Assembly (NCBI GenBank): GCA_003612335.1
Contig: RAYO01000011.1
Coordinates: forward strand, 1-39,275
Source: a bacterium 1xD42-67
GTDB taxonomy: Bacteria; Bacillota; Clostridia; Oscillospirales; Oscillospiraceae
Direction of reading: 5' to 3'
DNA length: 39,275 nt
How positions within the stretch are numbered: the stretch's first letter is position 1; each line of letters opens with the position of its first letter. A program made the translations under genes and the position numbers. Of the stretch, positions 1-6,688 are shown in pieces. The notes under the pieces are model-generated. The model saw only the letters and a list, made by a program, of their open reading frames with translations, did no database searches and was not told where the DNA came from.

Positions 1-1154
1 TGGCCCTGCTGGGGGTGGAGCAGCGCTCCGGCGGCGGCTCCTTCGTGATCGACACCACCCGGGGCGGGGTGCTCAACGCCCTGTATATGGAGGCCCTCCC
101 CTATGCCTTCGCAGGCATCGACGCCGGGCCGGTGGAGTTCCTGTCCTCCCTGGGCGTGGTCCACGGCGACGGCGCCGACCTGGCTCTGGACCGGCCCTGC
201 ACCCTCCTGGAGGCCGCCTGCTTCGCCGACCGGATGATCCTGGCTCTCTACGACCAGCAGAACGCCGGCTCCCTGGGCCTGCTGTGGAAGGCGGAGGGCA
301 ACGGCAACACCCTGTATCTGCTGGGTTCCATCCACACCGACCGGGGCAACCTCTACCCCTTCCACAAGCAGCTGCGGGACATCATCACCGGCGTGGAGCT
401 GGCCGCCTTTGAGCTGGACTTCAACAGCCAGGAGGGGATCGACGAGTTCACCGCCATGCAGATGTACTCCGACGGCACCACCCTGAAGGACCACATCGAC
501 CCGGAGCTCTATCAGGAGGTGGTGGCGGCCCTGACTTCCTTGGGCACGCCCGAGGAGCAGGTGGCCCAGTTCAAGCCCTGGGCGCTGGCCAACACCTTCA
601 CCGCCCTGTCCATGCTGGACGAGACCAGCAGCGACAACGCCATGGCTCTCGACCTGTATGTCAGCGCCAAGGCCAGCAACCTGGGCACCCAGGTGGAGGG
701 CATCGAGACCTACGCCTTCCAGGGCAAGATCTTCGACGATCTGTCTGACGAGTATCAGGAGAACTATCTGACCATGACCCTGAGCATGTATCTGGGGATG
801 GACGCCGCCGAGGGTCTGAGCGAGGAGGAAAAGGCGGAGTATGAGGCCGCCCTGAAGGAGCAGGACGAGGCGGTGGACCGCTGGATGGAGCAGTGGAAGA
901 CCCGGGACACCGAGGCCTTCGCCAACGACTACCCCAAGGACGTTATCCAGTCCAACACCACCGACGAGCTCAACTCCAAACTCTTCGAGGGCCGCGACCC
1001 CAACATGATCGCCTGGGCGGACCGCTACCTGAAGCAGGACGGCGCCCACACCGGCCTGATGACGGTGGGCGCGGGCCACATGATCGGCAGGACCGGCGTG
1101 GTCCAGGGCCTGAAGGACCTGGGCTACACCGTGGAGGTCGTGCCCGCCCCCTGA
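1..1154 (+). CDS. TraB/GumN-family protein with SLH-like N-terminal part (5' end outside window)
   Basis: The reading frame is open to the left edge (codons from base 3), so the N-terminus is missing; the GTG at 15 is only an internal codon. The C-terminal 280 or so residues match the TraB/PrgY/GumN (TIKI-like) fold: an early GSIH motif (LYLLGSIHTD) and a late GAGHMIG motif followed by a GYTVEVV end are the two GxxH landmarks of this family, whose characterised animal members are metalloproteases; bacterial roles are mostly unknown. Ahead of it lies a stretch (FLSSLGVVHGDG, then an EAACFADRMI helix) resembling a degenerate S-layer homology repeat, which suggests an exported, wall-associated protein. 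A strong hairpin terminator follows the TGA by 10 bases. Family assignment is fairly sure; the SLH reading is inference. Confidence 0.8.
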   Translation, partial: ALLGVEQRSGGGSFVIDTTRGGVLNALYMEALPYAFAGIDAGPVEFLSSLGVVHGDGADLALDRPCTLLEAACFADRMILALYDQQNAGSLGLLWKAEGNGNTLYLLGSIHTDRGNLYPFHKQLRDIITGVELAAFELDFNSQEGIDEFTAMQMYSDGTTLKDHIDPELYQEVVAALTSLGTPEEQVAQFKPWALANTFTALSMLDETSSDNAMALDLYVSAKASNLGTQVEGIETYAFQGKIFDDLSDEYQENYLTMTLSMYLGMDAAEGLSEEEKAEYEAALKEQDEAVDRWMEQWKTRDTEAFANDYPKDVIQSNTTDELNSKLFEGRDPNMIAWADRYLKQDGAHTGLMTVGAGHMIGRTGVVQGLKDLGYTVEVVPAP

Positions 1155-1164
1155 CAGAACAGAC

Positions 1165-1206
1165 AAAGACCAGGTCCGCTCCCCGAGGGGAGCGGACCTG
1201 GTCTTT
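1165..1206. terminator. Bidirectional rho-independent terminator
   Basis: A near-perfect stem (AAAGACCAGGTCCGCTCC / GGAGCGGACCTGGTCTTT, 18 bp) closes on a CCGA-type loop and is flanked by A-rich and T-rich ends. It lies between the convergent TraB-type gene and phosphoglucomutase gene and can serve both. Confidence 0.85.
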
Positions 1207-1235
1207 TCGGATACCGCAGGCCCTGCCGCCGCCGG

Positions 1236-2951
1236 TCAGCCCTTCAGGCTCTCGGCCCAGGCGGCGTATTTGGCCACCTTGGCCTCGGCGGCGTCCTTGG
1301 TCTCGCCATTGGCCAGGATGTATACTTTCACCTTGGGCTCGGTGCCCGAGGGCCGGACGATCAGGCTGGTGCCGTCGGCCATCTCATAGCGCAGGACGTT
1401 GGAGCCGGACAGTTCCATGGAGGACCTGCTGCCGTCGGCCACGGACACCACGCTGCCGTCCCTGTAGTCCTTCTGCTCCTTCACAGCCACGCCGGAGATC
1501 TCCACCGGGGGCTGCGCCCGGAGGCCGGCCATGAGATCGGCCATCTTCTTCAGGCCGTCCAGGCCAGGCATGACCAGGTTCATGGTCCGCTCGCTGTAGA
1601 AGCCGTACTTTTCATAGAGGGCCAGCAGGGCGTCGTACAGGGTCATGCCCTGGCCGGCGTACCAGGCGGCCATCTCAGACAGGGCCACCGAGGCGGTGAC
1701 CGCATCCTTGTCCCGGACGAAGGAGCCCAGCATATAGCCATAGCTCTCCTCATAAGACATGATCACGGTCCCCTCGCCGGAGCTCTCCAACTGGTCCTTC
1801 TTCTGGGCCAGGAACTTGAAGCCGGTGAAGGTGTCATAGCACTTCAGACCGTTGACCTCGGCCACCTTCCGGGCCATCTCGGTGGTGACGATGGTCTTCA
1901 GGGCCACAGGCTTCTCGGGCAGCCTGCCGGTGCGCCCCATGGCGCCGATCAGGTAGTCCAGCAGGAGCACGCCGGTCTGGTTGCCGGTGAGCACCTTGAA
2001 CTCCCCGTTCCCGGTGTTCACCATGATGCCCACCCGGTCGGCGTCGGGGTCAGAGCCCAGGATGAAGTCGGCCCCCTCCTTCTTGGCGATCTCCACCGCC
2101 AGATAGAAGCCCTCGGGGTTCTCCGGGTTGGGGGAGACCACCGTGGGGAAGTCGCCGTCGATGACCATCTGCTCGGGGACGCAGATCACGTGCTCCATGC
2201 CCAGCCGCTTCAGGGCCTCGGGGATCAGCCTGTAGCCGGTGCCGTGGAAGGGGGTGTACACCATCTTGAAGCTGTCAGCCACCTTCTCCACTGCGGCCTT
2301 GTCGTTCACCTGGGCCATCACGTTGGCCAGGAACCTCTCGTCGGTCTCTTCCCCCATCATGGTGATCGGGGCGGGGGCGGGACAGCTGAGCTTGGGCCCG
2401 GCAAACACATCCATCTCTTTCATGATCTTTGCCACCTGGTCGGCGTGGTTGGGGGGCAGCTGGGCCCCGTCCTCCCAGTAGACCTTGTAGCCGTTGTACT
2501 CCTTGGGGTTGTGGCTGGCGGTGACATTGATGCCGGCGATGCAGCCGTACTCCCGGATGGCGAAGGACAGCTCAGGGGTGGGGCGCAGCGCGTCGAACAG
2601 GCGCACGGGGATGCCGTTGTTGGCCAGGATCAGGGCCGCCGCCTTGGCGAACTCCGCAGAGTTGTTCCGGCAGTCGTAGCACACAGCTACGCCCCGCTCC
2701 ACCGCCTCGGGCCCCTCGGCCAGGATCACCTGGGCAAACGCCTGGGTGGCATGGCTGACCGTATAGATGTTCATGCGGTAGGTACCCATCCCCATGGTGC
2801 CCCGCAGACCGGCAGTGCCGAACTCCAGCTGGGAGAAAAAGCGGGACTCGATCTCTTTGTCGTCGTTTTTGATGGCCTCCAGCTCGGCCCTCTCCTCTGC
2901 GGTCAGGGCGGGACTGGCCAGCCAAGCCTCGTAAGTATCACGATAGGACAT
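1236..2951 (-). CDS. pgcA: Phospho-sugar mutase (phosphoglucomutase/phosphomannomutase)
   Basis: A 571-aa cytosolic alpha-D-phosphohexomutase that interconverts glucose-1-phosphate and glucose-6-phosphate (or the mannose equivalents), linking glycolysis with cell-wall and polysaccharide precursors. All four active-site signatures are visible: the phosphoserine loop TASHNP (Ser146), the magnesium loop DPDADR (301-306), the sugar-binding EESYG, and the C-terminal phosphate-binding RPSGTEPK. Length matches the Firmicutes PgcA type (about 570-580 aa). The ATG at 2951 has a GGAGGT site 8 bases upstream. The gene is divergent from pncB, with its own TATAAT -10 at 2990-2995. Glucose versus mannose preference cannot be read from sequence. 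Confidence 0.95.
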   Translation of the reverse strand: MSYRDTYEAWLASPALTAEERAELEAIKNDDKEIESRFFSQLEFGTAGLRGTMGMGTYRMNIYTVSHATQAFAQVILAEGPEAVERGVAVCYDCRNNSAEFAKAAALILANNGIPVRLFDALRPTPELSFAIREYGCIAGINVTASHNPKEYNGYKVYWEDGAQLPPNHADQVAKIMKEMDVFAGPKLSCPAPAPITMMGEETDERFLANVMAQVNDKAAVEKVADSFKMVYTPFHGTGYRLIPEALKRLGMEHVICVPEQMVIDGDFPTVVSPNPENPEGFYLAVEIAKKEGADFILGSDPDADRVGIMVNTGNGEFKVLTGNQTGVLLLDYLIGAMGRTGRLPEKPVALKTIVTTEMARKVAEVNGLKCYDTFTGFKFLAQKKDQLESSGEGTVIMSYEESYGYMLGSFVRDKDAVTASVALSEMAAWYAGQGMTLYDALLALYEKYGFYSERTMNLVMPGLDGLKKMADLMAGLRAQPPVEISGVAVKEQKDYRDGSVVSVADGSRSSMELSGSNVLRYEMADGTSLIVRPSGTEPKVKVYILANGETKDAAEAKVAKYAAWAESLKG

Positions 2952-2989
2952 ATTGACATACCTCCAGTGGCTTAGATTTTACATCTGCC

Positions 2990-2995
2990 ATTATA
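2990..2995 (-). promoter_or_regulatory. Probable -10 box of the phosphoglucomutase promoter
   Basis: On the minus strand TATAAT lies 39 bases before the start codon. No good -35 hexamer is visible at 17 bases (TGGAGA), so the assignment rests on the -10 alone. Confidence 0.5.
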
Positions 2996-3097
2996 TCACA
3001 AGGAGGACAGGATCTCCAGTGTTTTTTTGTCAAGATCCACAGCCGCCCCCGATCCCTCCGTCCCGCGGGGAGAAGGGGAGAAGGATCCCGGAAAGGC

Positions 3098-3125
3098 TTG
3101 CTTTTTTCCACAAGGGGAGTATAAT
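3098..3125 (+). promoter_or_regulatory. SigA-type promoter of pncB
   Basis: TTGCTT (3098-3103), a 16-base spacer and a perfect TATAAT (3120-3125) lie about 50 bases before the pncB start. The -35 and start of the spacer resemble the tRNA-Pro promoter at 11028. Confidence 0.8.
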
Positions 3126-3176
3126 AGGGTCAAACGAGGGGTGTCTTGTCACCTCCGGACGAAGGAGGCTTTCCCT

Positions 3177-4625
3177 ATGAAAGCGAAAACGAATCTGACC
3201 ATGCTCTGCGACTTCTACGAGCTGACGATGGCCAACGGCTATTTCCAGACCGGCCTGCAGGACCGCATCTGCTACTTCGACGTGTTCTATCGCTCCGTCC
3301 CCGACAAGGGGGGCTTCGCCATCGCAGCCGGTCTGGCCCAGGTGGTGGAGTACATCCAGGAGCTGTGCTTCGATGAAGAGGACGTGGCCTATCTCCGGAC
3401 CAAGGGCTGCTTCAGTGAGGAGTTCCTGGCCTTCCTGCGGGGCTTCAAGTTCACCGGGGACATCTGGGCCGTCCCCGAGGGCACCCCCGTCTTCCCCAAC
3501 GAGCCGATCATGACCGTCCGGGCCCCCGCCATCCAGGCCCAGTTCATCGAGACCTTCCTCCTCCTCACCCTGAACCACCAGTCCCTGATCGCCACCAAGT
3601 CCAACCGGATCGTCCGGGCCGCCGAGGGCCGGCCGGTGGCCGAGTTCGGCTCCCGCCGGGCCCAGGGGGCGGACGGCGCCCTGCTGGGGGCCCGGGCCAG
3701 CTATATCGCCGGCTGCTCCGCCACCGCCTGCACCATGGCCGACCAGCGGTACGGCTCCCCCGCCACCGGGACCATGGCCCACTCCTGGGTCCAGATGTTC
3801 CCTGACGAATACACCGCCTTCAAGACCTACTGCCAGCTCTACCCCAACAACGCCACCCTGCTGGTGGACACCTATAACGTGCTCCGGTCCGGCGTGCCCA
3901 ACGCGATCAAGGCGTTCCAGGAGGTCCTGCTCCCCCAGGGCATCACCAAGTGCGCGATCCGGCTGGACTCCGGCGACCTGACCTATCTGTCCCAAAAGGC
4001 CCGGGAGATGTTGGACGAGGCGGGCTTCCAGGAGTGCAAGATCGTGGCCTCCAACGCCCTGGACGAGTATATCATCCGGGACCTGGTCCGCCAGGGGGCG
4101 AGGATCGACTCCTTCGGCGTGGGCGAGCGGCTGATCACCTCCCGGTCCGAGCCGGTCTTCGGCGGGGTCTACAAGCTGGCCGCCATCGAGGCCGACGACG
4201 GGACCATCATCCCCAAGATCAAGATCAGTGAGAACTCCGCCAAGATCACCACCCCCCATTTCAAGAAGATCTACCGCATCTTCTCCAAAGACACCAACAA
4301 GGCCGAGGCGGATCTGATCTGCCTCCACGACGAGACCTTCGACTTCGAGCAGCCCTTGGAGCTCTTCGACCCTGACGCCACCTGGAAGCGGAAGGTGTAC
4401 ACCGATATCGAGGCCAAGGAGCTGATGGTCCCCATCTTCCAAGGGGGGCAGCTGGTGTATGAGGTCCCAGACCTCCAGGCCAGCCGGGCCTACTGCCAGC
4501 GGCAGGTGGACGCCCTGTGGGACGAGGTGAAGCGGTTCGAGAACCCCCACAACTACTATGTGGACCTCTCCCAGAAGCTGTGGGACATCAAGCAGTCCCT
4601 GCTCAACAGCCACGAGATGAAATGA
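3177..4625 (+). CDS. pncB: Nicotinate phosphoribosyltransferase
   Basis: A 482-aa enzyme that makes nicotinate mononucleotide from nicotinate and PRPP with ATP, the salvage entry into NAD synthesis. The start is the ATG at 3177, with AGGAGG at 3163-3168; the frame is open further upstream but that part overlaps the promoter. Family marks seen: the N-terminal DFYELTMANGY signature, FGSRRAQG, the GTMAHSW motif (His about residue 202, the position phosphorylated in the family), LVDTYNVLRSG, RLDSGDL and FGVGERL. Length is normal for the Firmicutes form. It is monocistronic: its own promoter lies upstream and a strong terminator directly follows. Confidence 0.96.
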   Translation: MKAKTNLTMLCDFYELTMANGYFQTGLQDRICYFDVFYRSVPDKGGFAIAAGLAQVVEYIQELCFDEEDVAYLRTKGCFSEEFLAFLRGFKFTGDIWAVPEGTPVFPNEPIMTVRAPAIQAQFIETFLLLTLNHQSLIATKSNRIVRAAEGRPVAEFGSRRAQGADGALLGARASYIAGCSATACTMADQRYGSPATGTMAHSWVQMFPDEYTAFKTYCQLYPNNATLLVDTYNVLRSGVPNAIKAFQEVLLPQGITKCAIRLDSGDLTYLSQKAREMLDEAGFQECKIVASNALDEYIIRDLVRQGARIDSFGVGERLITSRSEPVFGGVYKLAAIEADDGTIIPKIKISENSAKITTPHFKKIYRIFSKDTNKAEADLICLHDETFDFEQPLELFDPDATWKRKVYTDIEAKELMVPIFQGGQLVYEVPDLQASRAYCQRQVDALWDEVKRFENPHNYYVDLSQKLWDIKQSLLNSHEMK

Positions 4626-4628
4626 CAG

Positions 4629-4667
4629 CGGGCCCCCCAGAGAGCGCTTCTCTGGGGGGCCTGTTTT
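4629..4667. terminator. Rho-independent terminator of pncB
   Basis: A perfect 13-bp stem (4631-4643 with 4649-4661, GGCCCCCCAGAGA and its complement) around a GCGCT loop is followed by TGTTTT. The T-run contains the stop codon of the convergent small gene. Confidence 0.9.
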
Positions 4668-4863
4668 AGGGACGTCCCTCTTCCTCCTTTGAGAAGTCGA
4701 GGAGCTGGAAGAGCCGCTCCTCCTTGGGCGGGTCGCCGCCTGCCGCCCGCCAGCCTGCGGCGAAGGAGGTCCGCACCATGGCGAACAGGCAGCTCTCCGC
4801 TTCGTCATACTCGCGGCGCGCCAGGAACTGGGAAAAGGCTTCTTCAAAGTCGTTGCTGTGCAT
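4666..4863 (-). CDS. Small hypothetical protein, 65 aa
   Basis: The protein is acidic and helix-rich (begins MHSNDFEEAFSQFL, ends DFSKEEEGRP) with no signal peptide or membrane segment. I do not recognise a family. The ATG at 4863 has a GGGGGA ribosome site and a credible promoter just upstream (4893-4922), which argues that it is expressed. It is divergent from a ribbon-helix-helix regulator across a 105-base gap, so it may be a target or partner of that regulator. Its stop codon overlaps the T-run of the pncB terminator, a compact arrangement. Function unknown. Confidence 0.65.
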   Translation of the reverse strand: MHSNDFEEAFSQFLARREYDEAESCLFAMVRTSFAAGWRAAGGDPPKEERLFQLLDFSKEEEGRP

Positions 4864-4892
4864 ACTGTTTCCCCCTGTAGTCGAATTAAGAC

Positions 4893-4922
4893 TAATTTAC
4901 ACGATTAAACATTATATGTCAA
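4893..4922 (-). promoter_or_regulatory. SigA-type promoter of the 65-aa gene
   Basis: On the minus strand a perfect TTGACA (4922-4917), a 17-base spacer and TAAATT lie about 30 bases before the start codon. A TATAAT directly next to the -35 is not at usable spacing. Confidence 0.6.
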
Positions 4923-4938
4923 TATTCCACAGCAAATT

Positions 4939-4970
4939 ATAGTATCATCCCAATCAAGGAGTGATACTAT
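4939..4970. promoter_or_regulatory. Probable autoregulatory operator of the RHH gene
   Basis: A perfect 9-bp inverted repeat, ATAGTATCA (4939-4947) and TGATACTAT (4962-4970), has a 14-base gap. The left arm overlaps the probable -10 (TATAGT, 4938-4943); the right arm runs into the ATG. Equivalent positions in the two arms are about two helical turns apart, a common geometry for ribbon-helix-helix dimers. Since transcription should start near 4950, the left arm is upstream of the mRNA, which favours a DNA operator over an RNA hairpin. Confidence 0.6.
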
Positions 4971-5133
4971 GAAGCCCATCAAGACATCTGTCAGCATCAC
5001 GATCGACGATCCGATCTTGGATCGAGTAAAATATCTGGCGGAGCGCGAGGACCGGTCCCTGTCCAGCTATATCAACCTGGTCCTCCGGGCCCACCTGGAG
5101 GAGCTGGACGGGAAAAAGAGCTCAGAGCCCTGA
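4969..5133 (+). CDS. Ribbon-helix-helix (CopG/Arc-type) DNA-binding protein, 54 aa
   Basis: This small gene encodes a 54-residue protein starting MKPIKTSVSITIDDPILDRV. The alternating hydrophobic N-terminal strand (TSVSITI) followed by two helices (DPILDRVKYLAERE and SLSSYINLVLRAHLEEL) separated by a short turn is the RHH fold, which dimerises and inserts a two-stranded sheet into the major groove. The ATG at 4969 has AAGGAG at 4956-4961, 7 bases upstream. A terminator hairpin follows at once, so no toxin-like partner lies downstream; the divergent 65-aa gene is the only close neighbour. Autoregulation through the inverted repeat around its start is inferred. Confidence 0.75.
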   Translation: MKPIKTSVSITIDDPILDRVKYLAEREDRSLSSYINLVLRAHLEELDGKKSSEP

Positions 5134-5141
5134 CAAAGCAC

Positions 5142-5190
5142 GAAAAAAAGCATCCCCTCACGGACGGTCCGTGGGGGGATGCTCTCCTCT
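5142..5190. terminator. Bidirectional terminator between RHH gene and secG
   Basis: The stem AGCATCCCCTCACGGAC pairs with GTCCGTGGGGGGATGCT (5149-5183, small mismatch) and is flanked on the left by seven As, which gives a U-run for the minus-strand secG transcript; the plus side has only TCTCCTCTTCT. Confidence 0.85.
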
Positions 5191-5195
5191 TCTGC

Positions 5196-5423
5196 TCAGA
5201 TGATGCTGAGGACCAGGGTGATGACGATCCAGAGGATGGCCACCCATTTGGTCATCTTGGCCAGTTTGGCGTCCAGGCTCTTGGCCTTGTTCTTAGACAG
5301 GAAGGTGTCGGCGCCGCCGGCGATGGCACCGGACAGGCCGGCGCTCTTGCCGGACTGGAGCATGACCACAGCGATGACGGCCAGGCCGCAGATGACCTGG
5401 ATGATGGTGAGGATGAGATCCAT
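5196..5423 (-). CDS. secG: Preprotein translocase subunit SecG
   Basis: A 75-aa integral membrane protein, the small non-essential subunit of the SecYEG export channel. Two hydrophobic segments (about residues 3-20 and 55-74) flank the conserved cytoplasmic loop with VVMLQSGKSAGLSGAI and a GGADTFL turn, which is diagnostic. Length is typical for Firmicutes. It stands alone with its own promoter (5500-5528) and terminator. In many Firmicutes secG precedes rnr and smpB; that linkage is absent here. Confidence 0.95.
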   Translation of the reverse strand: MDLILTIIQVICGLAVIAVVMLQSGKSAGLSGAIAGGADTFLSKNKAKSLDAKLAKMTKWVAILWIVITLVLSII

Positions 5424-5499
5424 AGCAGCTTCGTTCCTTTCAAGGGCCCAGAGGGCCGCAGATATCCTGTTTTATCGGGAGGACCCGAAAGTGACCATC

Positions 5500-5528
5500 A
5501 GTATACCACGATCCCGCCTGGATCGCAA
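5500..5528 (-). promoter_or_regulatory. SigA-type promoter of secG
   Basis: On the minus strand TTGCGA (5528-5523), a 17-base spacer and TATACT (5505-5500) lie about 75 bases before the secG start. Confidence 0.8.
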
Positions 5529-5580
5529 GGGTTTTTTGCAAATTTCCCCGACGGATCGCAGGGGCTCCGGGCGGTCCCTC

Positions 5581-6480
5581 TCAGTCCTCCCCCGCCCGGC
5601 GGTAATAGGGCACGCCGTTCCGGCACTCCACCGCCATCCGGCCGGTGTCCACCAGGAACTCCACGAAGAAGCGGATGTTGCGCTCAAAGCGCAGGGAGCG
5701 GTGGGGCCGGCGGGTGAGCAGCTGGAAATGGAGGCAGGCCCGCTCGCCGATCTGGCTGGCGGTCATGGGCCCGTCCACCAGCTGGAGGATCTCCTCCGCC
5801 CGGCGGAGGACCAGGGCCTGGTTCTCGTCCAGCAGCGGGCCGAACTCCTCCCCGGAGCACACCCCCCGGTGGGCCATGATATAGGCGGCGCAGCCCAGTC
5901 CCCGCAGCTTCTCCCGGCTCTCCTTTGCCAGCGCGTGGTCTAGGTCGTAGGGCAGCTTGGCCCCCAGCAGCTCCCGGCTGAGCACCGCGTCGGCGGTGTA
6001 GCACACATCGTCCGGGGTGATGGTGCAGATGTGCCCGGCGGAGTGGCCGGGGGTCTGGACGACCTGGAACTTCGCCCCACCCAAGGTAAAGGGCCCGTCG
6101 TTGGGAGGGATGAAGTAGTCGGGCTCGTGGACCATGCAGGCGGACTCCCGCTCTACCATGCCAGGGGACAGGGTGAGGAAGTAGCATTTCAGGGTGAGGA
6201 GGGTAGAACACATCCCCGCCTCCGGGAAGGTGAGGGCGATCTTGGTCCCATACTTCTCCTGAAAATATCTGTTGTTGGCGCAGTGGTCGATGTGGGCATG
6301 GGAGCACAGCACCCTTGTAGGGATCAAGCCCGCCTGAAGGAGGGTGGCCTCCAGCTCCTCCCGCTCCTCCAGCAGGCCGGTGTCCAGCAGGATGCACCGG
6401 TGCTCGTCCAGCTTGTAGAGGGGGATCAGCTCGTTGGCCTCGATCACCCAAGTATCCCCTTTCACTTGTGACAGTTCCAT
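5581..6480 (-). CDS. MBL-fold metallo-hydrolase
   Basis: A 299-aa metallo-beta-lactamase-fold hydrolase. The zinc motif HAHIDH (residues 61-66), the second histidine in TPGHSAGH (His146) and the bridging aspartate in YTADAVL (about 164) are all present, so a binuclear metal site is expected. The last third, after the barrel, is helical with several arginine-rich turns (LLTRRPHRSLRFERN), like the winged-helix tail of LACTB2-type family members. The ATG at 6480 has a GGTGG site 4-5 bases upstream; a TTG at 6507 would add nine residues but lacks a ribosome site. It follows mnmG on the same strand at about 200 bases. The substrate is unknown; a glyoxalase-II-like or nuclease role cannot be separated. 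Confidence 0.85.
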   Translation of the reverse strand: MELSQVKGDTWVIEANELIPLYKLDEHRCILLDTGLLEEREELEATLLQAGLIPTRVLCSHAHIDHCANNRYFQEKYGTKIALTFPEAGMCSTLLTLKCYFLTLSPGMVERESACMVHEPDYFIPPNDGPFTLGGAKFQVVQTPGHSAGHICTITPDDVCYTADAVLSRELLGAKLPYDLDHALAKESREKLRGLGCAAYIMAHRGVCSGEEFGPLLDENQALVLRRAEEILQLVDGPMTASQIGERACLHFQLLTRRPHRSLRFERNIRFFVEFLVDTGRMAVECRNGVPYYRRAGED

Positions 6481-6574
6481 GATACCACCATACCTTATCC
6501 TTTCCAACGAACGGTGTAAAAACCGTCCGTCCAGCTTATTTGGTCGCTCTTTGTCCGATGGATCTCAAACCAGC

Positions 6575-6682
6575 TCAGAGGATGATCCCGAGACCCTCCC
6601 GGTCCTTCAACTGTTCGGCCACCTCCTGTGCGCCCGGATCCTCCGTCCGCTCATCTGTGTGCCGCAGCATGGATACATCCAT
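6575..6682 (-). CDS. Possible small ORF after mnmG, 35 aa
   Basis: The ATG lies 6 bases after the mnmG stop and opens 35 codons with neighbour-like codon use (many GAG, GAC, CTG, GCC), starting MDVSMLRHTDERTED and ending GLGIIL. The product would be acidic and soluble. No Shine-Dalgarno is obvious beyond GGGAACGGAG within the end of mnmG, so translation would depend on coupling. It is unlike RsmG (GidB), the usual mnmG follower. Could be chance. Confidence 0.25.
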   Translation of the reverse strand: MDVSMLRHTDERTEDPGAQEVAEQLKDREGLGIIL

Positions 6683-6688
6683 CTGCGG

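Noticed and set aside
3030..4847. A 605-codon minus-strand open frame opposite pncB
   Set aside because: It runs through the pncB terminator and promoter and lacks any recognisable domain; pncB motifs are complete on the plus strand.
4939..4970. The inverted repeat read as an mRNA hairpin hiding the ribosome site
   Set aside because: The left arm overlaps the probable -10 and lies upstream of the expected transcription start, so it would not be in the mRNA.
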